A stretch of 64,000 nucleotides of DNA from Mucispirillum schaedleri ASF457 (GCF_000487995.2 NZ_CP097562.1:2043001-2107000); one strand, 5' to 3'. Counted from the stretch's first letter, positions 43,819-54,390 are shown. Program-made: numbers and translations. Notes: a model not told the origin generated them from the letters alone.

Positions 43819-45080
43819 TGGAAAAACTGATTATAGAAAGCTGTCCAGCATTACATGGCGAGGTGGTAATAAGCGGTGCAAAAAATTCATCACTGCCTAT
43901 TCTTGCTGCAACTATTTTAGCAGCAGGCAGATACCATATAAGCAATATTCCAGCTTTAAGAGATATAAACACAATGTTTAAACTTCTTAAAAATGCTGGT
44001 ATAGAGTCCAGTTTTGAAAATAACAGTGCTGTTTTAATAAATAATGATACAGAAGATTTTGAAGCACCTTATGAGCTTGTGAAAACAATGCGTGCATCTA
44101 TTTTAGTATTAGGTCCGCTGCTTGCAAAAAAAGGCAAAGCAAAAGTATCACTTCCCGGAGGATGTGCAATTGGAGAAAGACCAGTTGATTTGCATATTGC
44201 AGCTCTTGAAAAAATGGGTGCAAAAATAGAAGTAAAAGATGGTTATATATTTGCTGAATGTGAAAAATTAACAGGCATAGAAATAATATTTGATAAAGTA
44301 ACAGTTACAGGCACAGAAAATATTATGATGGCGGCAGCAATAGCTGAAGGAACAACAATATTAAAAAATGCTGCACAAGAGCCAGAAGTGCAGGATTTAG
44401 CAGATTTTCTTCGTAAAATGGGTGCTGAAATTGAAGGTGATGGAACAAATACAATTACTATACATGGAGTTTCTAACCTCCACAGTGCAGACCATCAAGT
44501 TATGGCAGATAGAATTGAAGCAGGCACATTTTTATGTGCTGTAGCAGGTGCAGGCGGCGATATTACATTAAAAAAATGTCCTGTATATGCTCTTGATGCT
44601 GTAATAGAAAAACTTCGCCTTGCAGGTCTTGAAGTAAATATTATTGATAATGAAACAATTAATGCAAAAATGAATGGTAAAATAAAAGCAGTAAATGTGC
44701 AGACAGCACCATATCCTGCTTTTCCAACTGATATGCAGGCTCAATTTATGGCAGTAATGCTTAAAAGTGACGGGGTATCAGTTATAAATGAGTCTATTTT
44801 TGAAAACAGATTTATGCATGTTCCAGAGCTTAAAAGAATGGGAGCAGATATATCATTAAATGATTCAAATGCAGTAGTAAAAGGTGTGACAGCTTTCAGT
44901 GGTGCACCAGTTATGGCATCTGATTTAAGAGCCAGTGCAGGGCTTGTTATAGCTGCACTTATGGCAGACCATACAAGCTCAGTGCATAGAATATATCATT
45001 TAGACAGGGGTTATGAAGGTTTTGAAAAGAAACTTAACAGCCTTGGTGCAAAAATAGTCAGGACAGAAGATAATGAGTAA
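43818..45080 (+). CDS. murA: UDP-N-acetylglucosamine 1-carboxyvinyltransferase
   Basis: 420 aa. First committed step of peptidoglycan synthesis. SGAKNSSLPILAATILA (Lys22-type), RASILVLGPLLA, and LPGGCAIGERPVDLH with the catalytic Cys that fosfomycin attacks. The C-terminal DLRASAGLVIAALMA is intact. The order prfA-prmC-murA-hisG is conserved in several Gram-negative phyla. Confidence 0.97.
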   Translation: MEKLIIESCPALHGEVVISGAKNSSLPILAATILAAGRYHISNIPALRDINTMFKLLKNAGIESSFENNSAVLINNDTEDFEAPYELVKTMRASILVLGPLLAKKGKAKVSLPGGCAIGERPVDLHIAALEKMGAKIEVKDGYIFAECEKLTGIEIIFDKVTVTGTENIMMAAAIAEGTTILKNAAQEPEVQDLADFLRKMGAEIEGDGTNTITIHGVSNLHSADHQVMADRIEAGTFLCAVAGAGGDITLKKCPVYALDAVIEKLRLAGLEVNIIDNETINAKMNGKIKAVNVQTAPYPAFPTDMQAQFMAVMLKSDGVSVINESIFENRFMHVPELKRMGADISLNDSNAVVKGVTAFSGAPVMASDLRASAGLVIAALMADHTSSVHRIYHLDRGYEGFEKKLNSLGAKIVRTEDNE

Positions 45081-45696
45081 TACAATACGAGTAGCACTGC
45101 CAAAAGGCAGACTTGCGGAAGAAACTCTTGAATTATTTATAAAAAAAGGTATTTGTAGAGATGATGTTGTGGATTTTGATTCCAGAAAGCTTATTTTTAC
45201 AGATGAAGAAAATGATATAAGTTTTTTATTAATTAGAAATACTGATATACCTGCTTATGTAGAATATGGGGCTGCTGATTTTGGTGTTGCAGGAAAAGAT
45301 GTGCTTGCAGAAAGCAAAAGCCCTCTTTATGAGTTTATGGATTTAGGTTTTGGCTTTTGCAGGCTTTGTTCTGCAGGCATTGCAGGCAGAGATAATTCTT
45401 ACAGGCAGAATATGAAAATAGCTACAAAATATCCACATATAACAAAAGAGTATTTTGCTAAAAAAGGTATTATGGTAGATATTATTAAACTTTACGGCTC
45501 AATAGAGCTTGCACCAATTGCAGGTCTTTCTGATTTGATTGTGGACTTAGTATCAACTGGAGAAACAATGCGGAAAAATGGCCTTTGTGAAGTGGAAACT
45601 ATTATGGAATCAACTGCACGCCTTGTTGCAAATAAAAGTTTATCAAGAGCAAAGCATGTGCGAATAAAAGAAATTTTAAACTTACTGGAGCAATAA
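45073..45696 (+). CDS. hisG: ATP phosphoribosyltransferase, short form
   Basis: 207 aa. Catalyses the first step of histidine synthesis. The short form lacks the C-terminal regulatory domain and normally needs HisZ. Motifs: RVALPKGRLAEETLELF, EYGAADFGVAGKDVL, and KLYGSIELAPIAGLSDLIVDLVSTGETMRKNGL. It overlaps murA by 8 nt. hisZ is not in this window. Confidence 0.95.
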   Translation: MSNTIRVALPKGRLAEETLELFIKKGICRDDVVDFDSRKLIFTDEENDISFLLIRNTDIPAYVEYGAADFGVAGKDVLAESKSPLYEFMDLGFGFCRLCSAGIAGRDNSYRQNMKIATKYPHITKEYFAKKGIMVDIIKLYGSIELAPIAGLSDLIVDLVSTGETMRKNGLCEVETIMESTARLVANKSLSRAKHVRIKEILNLLEQ

Positions 45697-45701
45697 TTAT
45701 A

Positions 45702-47978
45702 ATGACGAAAAGAATATGGCTTATTTTTTTTACAGCTGTTATTGCAATAATATCTTTTAATATAAATAATATTTATGCTGCTGTTATAGATGAAGTTCGT
45801 TTTGAAGGAAATAAACGAATTCCTGATACAAGAATTACTCCATACCTTATAAAAGCTGGTAACGAGTTTGATATTAAAGAATTTAATGAAAGCATAAAAA
45901 AATTATATGGCACAGGTCTTTTTTTAAATATAGATGGTGATTTATCTGTTGATGGTGATAAATTTGTTTTAACATATATTCTTGAAGAAATGCCTATTGT
46001 TGGAAGTATTATATTTAAGGGTAATAAGGAAGTAAAAAATTCTAAGTTAAAGGAAGATTTTCCATTTAAAACTGGTTCAGTATTAAGTTTTGCAAGTCTT
46101 GAAAAAGCTCTAACAAAAATCAAAACAGTATATGAAGAAGAAAATAGATATGGCACTAAGGTAAATTTTAGAATAGAGCCAAGAACAGTAAACAGTGTTG
46201 ATATTTATTTTGATATAGAAGAAAAACCAAAGGCGAAAATTTATAATATTTATATATATGGCAATGATAATATAACACGAGATGCAATAATTGCAGCTAT
46301 TCCAACAAAAGAGCGTGGCTTCTGGTCTTTTATTACAAGCAGTGGTAAAATATCACAGGAAATGATGGATGCAGATAGAGAATTAATAAGAATGCTCTAT
46401 CTTGAAAAAGGTTATGCAAAAGTATCTGTTGGTCATCCTGAATTAGTTTATGAAAAAGATGCTCCAGATAGAGCAAGCCTTTATTTCAGAGTGCAGGAAA
46501 ACGACCAGTATTTTGTCCGCTCTGTAGACCTTATGGGTAATGAAAAACTTTCAAAGGAAGAGCTTTCAGCATATATTAAATTAAAGCCAAAAGATGTGTT
46601 TAATATTAGACAGTATCAGGAAGATATTGCAAAACTTACAGAAGCATATACATCTATTGGTTATGCTTATGCCAATGTGGAGCCTGTAATTAACCTTGAT
46701 GATGAAACAAAAGAAGTTGATATTACATATAAAGTGGAAGAAAGTTTCCTTGTTCATATTGGCAGAATAAATATTAAGGGCAATACCGTTACAAATGACC
46801 GTGTAATAAGACGGCAGATAGACCAGATGGAAGGGGCTCTTTATAACAGCCGTCTTATCCGTGAAGCAAAAGCTAATACAATGGGAACTGGCTATTTTGA
46901 AAATGTGCAGATAGCTGAAAGAAATGTTACAAAAGATGTGGTAGATTTAGATGTAACAGTAAAAGAGCAGTCCACAGGCACATTTAGTTTAGGTGCAGCT
47001 TATTCAACAATAGATGGTCTTTTAGGTATGGTGCAGTTATCCCGTAATAACTTTATGGGATGGGGACATTCTCTTTCATTAAGAGCAGAAATATCTCAGG
47101 AAAGAATGGACTTTTATTTCAGCTATACAGACCCATGGCTTTTTGACTGGCCAGTGTCAGCTGGTATTGATTTATTTTCTCTTGAAAGGGAATGGTATGA
47201 ATACAGCAGGCGTTCTATTGGTGGAGCATTGCGTTTAGGGCATTCTATTATAAAACGCAGACTTTTTATGAATTATAGATTTTCTATTTATACAGTAGAT
47301 ATATTTGATATACAGGACGATGCATCTTACTATGTAAGACAGCAGCAGGGTATGCTTGAAACACACAGTTTTTCTCCATCTATTATGTGGAACAGTCTTG
47401 ATAATCCAATGGACCCTACAAGAGGAAATAAAAGCCAGCTTTACTTTGATTTTGCAGGCAGTTTTTTAGGTGGTGATGCTCAGTTCTTTAAAATAGGTGC
47501 AGAAACTACTCAGTATTTTCCTGTGGCTTTAAATGGTGCACTTGGCTTTATGCTGCATGGCGAAGCTGGCTATATCACATCTATTAAAGATGGAGTGCCT
47601 TTACCTATAGACGAAAGGTTCCGTCTTGGTGGTATTAACAGTGTCCGCGGATATGATTATGGTGATATAAGCCCTATTGACAGAGATGGTCACAGATATG
47701 GCGGCGATGCATATTATCAAGTAAATGCAGAGTTTATTTTCCCTATTAAACAGGATATTAAGTTAAAAGGTGTAATATTTGTAGATATGGGACAGGCAGT
47801 AGATACTAAAACTGAAAATTATTTTGGCAAAATGCCGCTTTTTACTGCGGGTGTAGGTTTAAGGTGGGTTACACCTATGGGACCTTTTAGGATAGAATGG
47901 GGTTATAAACTTAATAGAGAAGCCCATGATACTTCACAGCCATATAAATTTGAATTTTCTATTGGTGGAACATTCTAA
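45702..47978 (+). CDS. bamA: outer membrane protein assembly factor BamA
   Basis: 758 aa. A signal peptide (about 1-26) is followed by five POTRA domains (about 27-420; for example IVGSIIFKGNKEV, AKIYNIYIYGNDNIT, VGRINIKG-like HIGRINIKGNTVT), then the Omp85 barrel ending in FEFSIGGTF with a terminal Phe. The lid-loop motif VRGYDYGD corresponds to the conserved VRGY/F of Omp85 proteins. It inserts beta-barrels into the outer membrane. It is followed by skp and the lipid A genes. Confidence 0.96.
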   Translation: MTKRIWLIFFTAVIAIISFNINNIYAAVIDEVRFEGNKRIPDTRITPYLIKAGNEFDIKEFNESIKKLYGTGLFLNIDGDLSVDGDKFVLTYILEEMPIVGSIIFKGNKEVKNSKLKEDFPFKTGSVLSFASLEKALTKIKTVYEEENRYGTKVNFRIEPRTVNSVDIYFDIEEKPKAKIYNIYIYGNDNITRDAIIAAIPTKERGFWSFITSSGKISQEMMDADRELIRMLYLEKGYAKVSVGHPELVYEKDAPDRASLYFRVQENDQYFVRSVDLMGNEKLSKEELSAYIKLKPKDVFNIRQYQEDIAKLTEAYTSIGYAYANVEPVINLDDETKEVDITYKVEESFLVHIGRINIKGNTVTNDRVIRRQIDQMEGALYNSRLIREAKANTMGTGYFENVQIAERNVTKDVVDLDVTVKEQSTGTFSLGAAYSTIDGLLGMVQLSRNNFMGWGHSLSLRAEISQERMDFYFSYTDPWLFDWPVSAGIDLFSLEREWYEYSRRSIGGALRLGHSIIKRRLFMNYRFSIYTVDIFDIQDDASYYVRQQQGMLETHSFSPSIMWNSLDNPMDPTRGNKSQLYFDFAGSFLGGDAQFFKIGAETTQYFPVALNGALGFMLHGEAGYITSIKDGVPLPIDERFRLGGINSVRGYDYGDISPIDRDGHRYGGDAYYQVNAEFIFPIKQDIKLKGVIFVDMGQAVDTKTENYFGKMPLFTAGVGLRWVTPMGPFRIEWGYKLNREAHDTSQPYKFEFSIGGTF

Positions 47979-48095
47979 GATAATTAATAAAATTAATTTT
48001 CTTAAAAACTTGCCTGTGTTGAAGATTTATGCTATAACTATTAGAAATATTTAATAAAAATAAATAGATTAGAATACAAAAAATAGGAGATTACA

Positions 48096-48623
48096 ATGAA
48101 AAAATCTTTATTATTAGTAGTTTTATTTTGCTTTTTAGCAGCTAATACTGTTTTAGCACAGGGAAAGACAGCTGTTATTGATATGCAGGCAGTTACATTA
48201 CAGTCAAAGGCAGGTATGAAAGCTGTTGAAGAATTAAAAGCATTAGAAGAAGGAGCTGTTAAAAAATTACAGTCAAAAGATGCAGAAGTTAAAAAGCTGG
48301 CAGATAGTATTAATAAACAGAAAGCATCACTTTCTACAGCAGCTCTTCAAGATAAAAACATTGAATTAAACAAAAAAAGTGTTGAACTTGAAAGGCTGCA
48401 AAAAGATTTACAGACAGAATTGCAAACTAAACAGGCTATTAAACTTGATGAACTTTTTAAAGAATTAGACCCAGTTATATCTGACTATGCAAAAGAAAAG
48501 GGATATGATATTATTTTCATTAAGCGTCCAGATATTATGGCTTATGCAAACCAGTCAGTAGATATTACAAGTGATATAATTTCAAGATTTGATATTAAAT
48601 GGTCAAAAAAAGGAACTAAATAA
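48096..48623 (+). CDS. skp: periplasmic chaperone Skp/OmpH
   Basis: 175 aa with a signal peptide (cleavage after about residue 21, VLA-QG) and the Skp pattern [24 protein letters not shown], a long coiled-coil hairpin, and [16 protein letters not shown]. It carries unfolded outer-membrane proteins to BamA. AGGAG precedes the ATG. A 117-bp gap separates it from bamA, with no clear terminator. Confidence 0.92.
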   Translation: MKKSLLLVVLFCFLAANTVLAQGKTAVIDMQAVTLQSKAGMKAVEELKALEEGAVKKLQSKDAEVKKLADSINKQKASLSTAALQDKNIELNKKSVELERLQKDLQTELQTKQAIKLDELFKELDPVISDYAKEKGYDIIFIKRPDIMAYANQSVDITSDIISRFDIKWSKKGTK

Positions 48624-48637
48624 AAGGTAAGCTTTTC

Positions 48638-49648
48638 ATGGCACATCATAATATAAAAGTTAAACTTTCTAATATAGCCACTTTATTAGGCGGCTCTTTG
48701 CAGGGAGAAGATATTGAAATTACTGGTTTCTGCACTCCAGAAAATCAGGAAAGCGGCTCAATATGTATTATTTCTTCAAAACAGTATCTTAAATATGCAA
48801 AAGAAGGTGCAGCATCAGCATATATTGTAACAGAAGGCTTAAATATTGAAACAGATAAGCCTTTAATTATTGTTAAAGATGCAAGACCTGCACTTGTTAA
48901 AATCTTGTCATATATTTATCCAGCAGAGCAGGTTAAGCAGTATATTTCAAAATTTGCAGCATTAGATGAAAGTGCAGTTATTGCAGAACCATGTCATATT
49001 GATAATTTCGTATCAATTGGTAAAAATGTTCGTATAGGTAAAAATACAAAAATTTATCCTAATGTAGTTATTGGTGATGATGTTACAATAGGCGAAAACT
49101 GCATAATATATGGCAATGTTACTTTGTATGAAAATATTACTATTGGAAATAATGTAATTATTCATGCAGGAGCAGTTATTGGTGCAGATGGCTTTGGGTT
49201 TATACCTGACGAAAATCCTATAAAAATTCCACAAAAAGGCACTGTTATACTGCATGATTTTGTAGAAATTGGTGCAAATGCCTGCATAGACAGGGCAACA
49301 ATTGGCTCTACAGAGATAGGTTTTGGAACAAAACTTGATGATTTAGTTATGGTTGGTCATAACACTCATCTTGGTAAAGCATGTTTAATTGCAAGTCAGG
49401 TTGGTTTCAGCGGCAGTATTAAAGCTGGAGATTTTATTATAGCAGGTGGTCAGGTTGGTTTTGCAGACCATATTACAATAGCCTCAGGCTCAATGTTTGG
49501 CGGTCAAAGTGGAGTGCCAGCAAGTATTGAAAAAAAAGGTATGTATCTTGGCACACCTTGTATGGAGTTTGGCAGGTTTGCGAAATCTCATGCAGTTTTT
49601 CAGGAGCTGCCTGAATTAAAACGGAGGGTTAAGAATCTTGACAAATAG
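48638..49648 (+). CDS. lpxD: UDP-3-O-acylglucosamine N-acyltransferase
   Basis: 336 aa. N-acylates UDP-3-O-acyl-GlcN in lipid A synthesis. The N-terminal uridine-binding domain ([20 protein letters not shown]) and a left-handed beta helix with hexapeptide repeats ([20 protein letters not shown]) are present; the catalytic His is likely in [12 protein letters not shown]. It overlaps fabZ by 11 nt. Confidence 0.96.
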   Translation: MAHHNIKVKLSNIATLLGGSLQGEDIEITGFCTPENQESGSICIISSKQYLKYAKEGAASAYIVTEGLNIETDKPLIIVKDARPALVKILSYIYPAEQVKQYISKFAALDESAVIAEPCHIDNFVSIGKNVRIGKNTKIYPNVVIGDDVTIGENCIIYGNVTLYENITIGNNVIIHAGAVIGADGFGFIPDENPIKIPQKGTVILHDFVEIGANACIDRATIGSTEIGFGTKLDDLVMVGHNTHLGKACLIASQVGFSGSIKAGDFIIAGGQVGFADHITIASGSMFGGQSGVPASIEKKGMYLGTPCMEFGRFAKSHAVFQELPELKRRVKNLDK

Positions 49649-50084
49649 AATAATAGAAATAGATGAAATAAAGCAAATACTTCCTCACAGGTATCCATTT
49701 TTACTTGTGGATAGAGTTACAGAAATAACTGATAATAAGATAACTGGTTATAAAAATGTGACAATAAATGAAGAATTTTTTAATGGTCATTTTCCAGATT
49801 TTCCTGTTATGCCGGGAGTATTAATTATAGAAGCCCTTGCTCAGATTTCTGGTATATTTGGAATTTTAAAAATGAAAGAAGACGGCACATATAAAGAAGG
49901 ACTTAAAACATTATTTACAGGTATAAATAATGTTAAATTTTCACACCCTGTAAGACCGGGGGACAGACTTATACTGGAAGCAGAATTTGTTAAGCAGAAA
50001 ATGGGTATCTGGTGGTTTAATGTTTTTGCAAAAGTTGATGATAAATTAGCTGTAAAAGCTGAATTATCTGCAGCCTTAAAGTAA
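49638..50084 (+). CDS. fabZ: 3-hydroxyacyl-ACP dehydratase FabZ
   Basis: 148 aa hot-dog fold enzyme. [14 protein letters not shown], then [20 protein letters not shown], which holds the catalytic His and Glu. The start is TTG inside the end of lpxD, with GGAGG 10 nt upstream. Its place between lpxD and lpxA reflects competition for 3-hydroxyacyl-ACP between fatty acid and lipid A synthesis. Confidence 0.96.
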   Translation: MTNRIIEIDEIKQILPHRYPFLLVDRVTEITDNKITGYKNVTINEEFFNGHFPDFPVMPGVLIIEALAQISGIFGILKMKEDGTYKEGLKTLFTGINNVKFSHPVRPGDRLILEAEFVKQKMGIWWFNVFAKVDDKLAVKAELSAALK

Positions 50085-50098
50085 ATCAGGGGGAATAT

Positions 50099-50875
50099 AT
50101 GGCAATACACCCAAGTGCAGAAGTGCATAAAAGTGCAATAGTAGCAGAAAGTGCAGAGATAGGCAGAAATGCTTATGTTGGACCACATTGTGTAATAGGT
50201 GAAAATGTAAAAATAGGTATGAATGCAATAGTAGAATGTCATACAGAGATAGGGGACAGAACTATTTTATCTCCAAATGCACATGTGGGTGGTGCACCGC
50301 AGGATTATTCCTTTAAAAATGAAGATACAAAACTAATCATAGGCACAGACTGTCTAATTAGAGAATTTGCTCCAATTCACAGAGCCACCACAAAAGAAGA
50401 CTGGAAAACAGTGATAGGCAATGGCTGTATGATTATGGCTTTATCACATATTGGACACGACTGTAAATTTGGAAATAATGTTACACTTGTAGCATCTATG
50501 ATACCAGGTCATGTTCATATTGATGACTATGTATTAATTTCTGGCTATGCAGGAATACATCAAGGTGTTCATGTTGGCACAATGGCTATGGTTGCAGGTA
50601 TGAGCCATATTTCATTAGATGTGCCGCCATACTGTATTGCAGCAAACCCAGTTAAAGGCAGAATTGCAGGGCTTAATGTGGTTGGTTTAAAAAGGCGTGG
50701 AGTATCAAGCGAAGCTAGACGAGAGCTTGCTCGTGCTTTAAAAATATTTCTTGACAGGTCATATACATTAGATGCTGCAAAAGAAAAATTAAAAGAATTA
50801 GAACAGTTTAATGAAATTGTTACTTTTAGAAATTTTATAGAAGAATCTTCCCGCAGAGGAATAACAAGAGTTTAG
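50099..50875 (+). CDS. lpxA: UDP-GlcNAc acyltransferase
   Basis: 258 aa. First step of lipid A synthesis. Hexapeptide beta helix, AHVGGAPQDYSFKNEDTKL, FAPIHRATTKEDWKTVIGNGCMIMALSHIGHDCKFGNN (catalytic His in SHIGHD) and the C-terminal helical domain. GGGGGAAT-type ribosome-binding site before the ATG. Next is a Gfo/Idh oxidoreductase, which could make the substrate a diamino sugar (see there). Confidence 0.96.
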   Translation: MAIHPSAEVHKSAIVAESAEIGRNAYVGPHCVIGENVKIGMNAIVECHTEIGDRTILSPNAHVGGAPQDYSFKNEDTKLIIGTDCLIREFAPIHRATTKEDWKTVIGNGCMIMALSHIGHDCKFGNNVTLVASMIPGHVHIDDYVLISGYAGIHQGVHVGTMAMVAGMSHISLDVPPYCIAANPVKGRIAGLNVVGLKRRGVSSEARRELARALKIFLDRSYTLDAAKEKLKELEQFNEIVTFRNFIEESSRRGITRV

Positions 50876-50962
50876 TTGTTTATATTTGCTGCACTGTTTC
50901 ATAAGCAGTATTTTCTGACTGGATAATGATAAATATTGGTATTCACTTATAGAGGTGTTAAT

Positions 50963-51934
50963 ATGTTGAATGTAGGTTTAATCGGACTTGGTAAAATGGG
51001 AAAATATCACTTAAATTTATACAGTGATATTAGTGATGTTAAATTGATGGGTATTTGTGATGCAAACCCTGATTTAGTAAATGAATTATCAGAAAAAACT
51101 GGTGTGCAGGGTTACACTAATTATAAAGAAATGTTTCCTTATGTAGATGCAGTCACTATTGCAGCACCAACAAGATTTCATTATGAGATAGCTAAAGATT
51201 GTCTGCTTGCAGGTAAACATTTACTTGTAGAAAAACCTATTACAACTAACTATGACCATGCTCGTGAGCTTTTTGATATTGCAATATCAAAAAACTTAGT
51301 TCTCCATATTGGTCATGTGGAGCGTTTTAATGGTGCAGTGCAGGAAATTAGGAAAATTACAGAAAACCCAAGATTTGTGGAAACAAAAAGGGTTGCTCAG
51401 TTTAATCCTAACTTTAAAGCAGATAGTATTGTTCTTGATTTAATGATACATGATATTGACATAGTGTTAAATCTGATTGGCAGTCCTGTGAAAGCAATTC
51501 AAGCTGTGGGCTCAAAAGTTCATACTGATTTAGCTGATTTTGCATCAGTAAATATTGCTTTTGAAAATGATGCTGTTGCAAATTTATATGTGAGCCGTAT
51601 GAGCCAGATAAAAGAAAGGTTTATGACAGTTTATGAAGATAATGCTCTTTATAAACTTGATTTTACTACTCAGGATATAAATATTTATCGTCAGGGGCAG
51701 ACTCAGCAGACTTTTAGTGAAAAAGAATTACGATATAAAAATGAATTCATACAAGAAAGGTTATTTGTATATAAAGAAAATCCATTAAAAAGCGAAATAA
51801 TGCACTTTATTAACTGTGTAACAGGTAAAACAAAAAGAACAGTTACTGTTGAGCATGATTTACTTTCATTAAATGTTGCTCTTAAAACAGATGAACTTTT
51901 ACGCAAAGGCATATTTGGGCAAGTAGAGTTATAG
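50963..51934 (+). CDS. Gfo/Idh/MocA oxidoreductase, GnnA-like candidate
   Basis: 323 aa from the ATG at 50963 (AGAGGTG 6 nt upstream; the frame opens earlier at 50936). Rossmann N-terminus VGLIGLGKMGKYHLNLY, the EKPITTNYDHA motif and the catalytic-region GHVERFNGAV, then LDLMIHDIDIVLNLIG. It sits between lpxA and the LpxI domain gene. In Acidithiobacillus, GnnA of this family oxidises the 3-OH of UDP-GlcNAc and GnnB aminates it to make GlcN3N-type lipid A. The same role is possible here, but no gnnB-like aminotransferase is in this window. Confidence 0.85.
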   Translation: MLNVGLIGLGKMGKYHLNLYSDISDVKLMGICDANPDLVNELSEKTGVQGYTNYKEMFPYVDAVTIAAPTRFHYEIAKDCLLAGKHLLVEKPITTNYDHARELFDIAISKNLVLHIGHVERFNGAVQEIRKITENPRFVETKRVAQFNPNFKADSIVLDLMIHDIDIVLNLIGSPVKAIQAVGSKVHTDLADFASVNIAFENDAVANLYVSRMSQIKERFMTVYEDNALYKLDFTTQDINIYRQGQTQQTFSEKELRYKNEFIQERLFVYKENPLKSEIMHFINCVTGKTKRTVTVEHDLLSLNVALKTDELLRKGIFGQVEL

Positions 51935-51941
51935 TAAATAT

Positions 51942-52406
51942 ATGGAGCAAAAAAATCAGGCACCAATAACTGCAGGCATTTATTCAAAAGTAAAGCCGGA
52001 TAAAAAAATATTATCAGATACTGCTTTTGGATACTATATCAGTAAAGATATAGGCAGAAATGATGCAGGTCAGACTGTTGTTGTAAAAAATAATACTATA
52101 ATGGCAGTTGAAGCATTTGAAGGCAGGCTTGATACTATCAGCAGAGGCTGTCATTTTGCAAATGGAAAAGCTGTAATAGTTATTTCAGGCAAGCATTCTA
52201 AAAGTGACGAAAGTATAAATCCATTAATAGATTTATCTCTTTTACGATATGCTTTAGAGTGTGGCAGCAAAGCTGTTGCTCTGGAAGCTGAAAGAGTTAC
52301 TGTATCAAATCTTAAAGAATGTATAAATTATGCAGTAAAAAGTGGGCTTGTTTTTTTTGCATTTAATGGCACAGAAATATTAAGATATATGAAAAAGAGC
52401 AGCTGA
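51942..52406 (+). CDS. lpxI: LpxI C-terminal (catalytic-type) domain, stand-alone
   Basis: 154 aa against about 270 for LpxI. The segment FGYYISKDIGRNDAGQTVVVKNNTIMAVEAFEG ... GKAVIVISGKHSKSDESI ... SKAVALEAERVTVSN corresponds to the LpxI/DUF1009 C-terminal domain, which in the full enzyme hydrolyses UDP-2,3-diacylglucosamine to lipid X. The N-terminal domain is absent, and the space upstream is filled by the Gfo/Idh gene. There is no strong ribosome-binding site; the start is 7 nt after that gene's stop. Activity without the N-terminal domain is uncertain. Its stop overlaps the next ATG (ATGA). Confidence 0.8.
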   Translation: MEQKNQAPITAGIYSKVKPDKKILSDTAFGYYISKDIGRNDAGQTVVVKNNTIMAVEAFEGRLDTISRGCHFANGKAVIVISGKHSKSDESINPLIDLSLLRYALECGSKAVALEAERVTVSNLKECINYAVKSGLVFFAFNGTEILRYMKKSS

Positions 52407-53194
52407 TGAATGTGTTATTAATTATTTTTATTGGCATTATTGGTTTAGTTTTTGGCAGCTTTATGAATGTATTAATAATGCGTGTGCCAAAAAATATCAG
52501 CATAGTAAAGCCTTCGTCATTTTGTCCACAGTGTATGGAAAATATTTCATGGAAAGATAACATACCAGTAATCAGTTATATTTTATTAAAAGGCAGATGC
52601 AGGCACTGCAAAAAAAGTATACCCATAATGTATCCGCTTACAGAAATTCTTTCATCACTTCTATTTGTTGTAATTTATTTAAAGTTTGGTTTATCATTAA
52701 TGTTTTTTAAGTATGTTATATTTATATTTTTAGTTCTTGTAGTTTCACTAACAGATATATATACATCTACTGGAGATTTTGAAACTGGTATGATACCAAC
52801 AGTTTATATTGCACTTGGTATTTTAGCAGGGCTTATATTTGCTTTCTTTGAAGGCTATACTGCTTATTATCTTGCAGGTATTGCAGCGGGATATTTAGTG
52901 CTTTTTTTCCCAGCTTATTTTTATTCTCTAATCAGGCATAAAGAAGGTATGGGGGAAGGTGATTTTATGTTTTTTGCAATGGCAGGTGCTTTTACAGGGC
53001 TTGGTTCAATACCTGCTATTTTAACTTTTGCAGCATTTTTTGGAATAGTGGCAGGTATAGTAGTGGTGACAGTAACAAAAGATAGAAACTATCCAATACC
53101 TTTTGCACCAATGCTTGGTGTATCAGCTATAATATATGTATTTTTTGAGGAACTGCTTAACAGTTACAACTGGAGCAGTTTTATAATAAATTAA
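52406..53194 (+). CDS. pilD: prepilin peptidase (type IV leader peptidase)
   Basis: 262 aa integral membrane aspartic protease that cleaves and N-methylates type IV prepilins and pseudopilins. The N-terminal zinc site has Cys40, Cys43, Cys65 and Cys68 (FCPQC ... GRCRHC). Catalytic Asp candidates are the Asp in SLTDIYT and the GxGxxD-type Asp in GMGEGDFMFFA. About seven TM helices. It is translationally coupled to the LpxI gene. It implies type IV pili or a type II secretion system elsewhere. Confidence 0.93.
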   Translation: MNVLLIIFIGIIGLVFGSFMNVLIMRVPKNISIVKPSSFCPQCMENISWKDNIPVISYILLKGRCRHCKKSIPIMYPLTEILSSLLFVVIYLKFGLSLMFFKYVIFIFLVLVVSLTDIYTSTGDFETGMIPTVYIALGILAGLIFAFFEGYTAYYLAGIAAGYLVLFFPAYFYSLIRHKEGMGEGDFMFFAMAGAFTGLGSIPAILTFAAFFGIVAGIVVVTVTKDRNYPIPFAPMLGVSAIIYVFFEELLNSYNWSSFIIN

Positions 53195-53211
53195 TTTAGT
53201 GAGGATTGCTC

Positions 53212-54390
53212 ATGCATGATATTGAAAGCCAGTTAGAGCTTATAAAACGCGGCACAGCAGAGATTATTTCAGAGGAAGACTTAATTGCAAAATTAAAACA
53301 AAATAGACCACTGAATGTAAAAGCAGGTTTTGACCCAACAGCACCAGATTTACATTTAGGTCATACTGTTGTGCTGCAGAAAATGAAACATTTTCAAGAG
53401 CTCGGGCATAATGTTACATTTTTAATTGGTGACTTTACAGGTATGATTGGTGACCCTACTGGCAAATCAGAGACAAGAAAACCGCTTATAAAAGAGCAGG
53501 TATTAGCAAATGCAGAAACATATAAAGAGCAGGTATTTAAAATATTAGACCCAGAAAAAACTAAAATATGCTTTAATTCTGCATGGCTTGAGCCGTTAAC
53601 TATGAAAGAAACTTTATCTTTAATGGCAAAATTTACAGTAGCAAGAATTATAGAAAGGGATGATTTCCAAAAAAGATATAAATCTGGCGAGCCTATTGGT
53701 ATGCATGAGTTTATGTATCCCATAATGCAGGGCTTTGATTCTGTAAATATGAATGCAGATATAGAGCTTGGTGGAACAGACCAGAAATTTAATCTGCTTG
53801 TAGGAAGAGATTTATTAAGGCAGTATGGAAAAGAAGCACAGGTTGCAATTACTATGCCTATTATTGAAGGTCTTGACGGCGTGCAGAAAATGAGTAAATC
53901 TCTTGGTAACTATGTTGGCATATCAGAAAGTCCAAAAGATATGTTTGGTAAACTTATGTCTATAAGTGATGAGTTAATGTTTAGATATTACACATTATTA
54001 AGCGATATGAGCTTAAAAGACATAGAAAAAATGAAGCAGGATATAGAAACTGGCGATTTTCATCCAATGACAGCTAAGAAAAACCTGGCAAAAGAAATCG
54101 TTTCCCGTTATCATGGCACAAAAGCAGGTGTTGAAGCAGAAGAAGAGTTTGTAAGAGTGTTTTCAAATAAAAATGTTCCAACAGATATTCAGGAATATAA
54201 AATACAAGGCTGCTTTTTAGATATTATACTAGCATTAAATTTTGCGTCATCTAAATCTGAAGCAAGAAGACTTGCAGAACAGGGCGGTATACATTTTGAA
54301 AATGAAAAAGTGTATGACTTAACTACTGCACCAGAACATGAAGGAATACTTAAAGTTGGCAAAAGAAAATTTGCTAAATTAATAAAATAA
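53212..54390 (+). CDS. tyrS: tyrosyl-tRNA synthetase
   Basis: 392 aa from the ATG at 53212 (GAGGA 6 nt upstream; an upstream TTG is in frame). Class I motifs: HLGH (in [12 protein letters not shown]) and KMSKS ([11 protein letters not shown]). The C-terminal S4-like domain is present ([20 protein letters not shown]). It looks like the TyrZ-type subgroup by length and KMSKS spacing. A weak AT-rich hairpin follows. Confidence 0.96.
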   Translation: MHDIESQLELIKRGTAEIISEEDLIAKLKQNRPLNVKAGFDPTAPDLHLGHTVVLQKMKHFQELGHNVTFLIGDFTGMIGDPTGKSETRKPLIKEQVLANAETYKEQVFKILDPEKTKICFNSAWLEPLTMKETLSLMAKFTVARIIERDDFQKRYKSGEPIGMHEFMYPIMQGFDSVNMNADIELGGTDQKFNLLVGRDLLRQYGKEAQVAITMPIIEGLDGVQKMSKSLGNYVGISESPKDMFGKLMSISDELMFRYYTLLSDMSLKDIEKMKQDIETGDFHPMTAKKNLAKEIVSRYHGTKAGVEAEEEFVRVFSNKNVPTDIQEYKIQGCFLDIILALNFASSKSEARRLAEQGGIHFENEKVYDLTTAPEHEGILKVGKRKFAKLIK

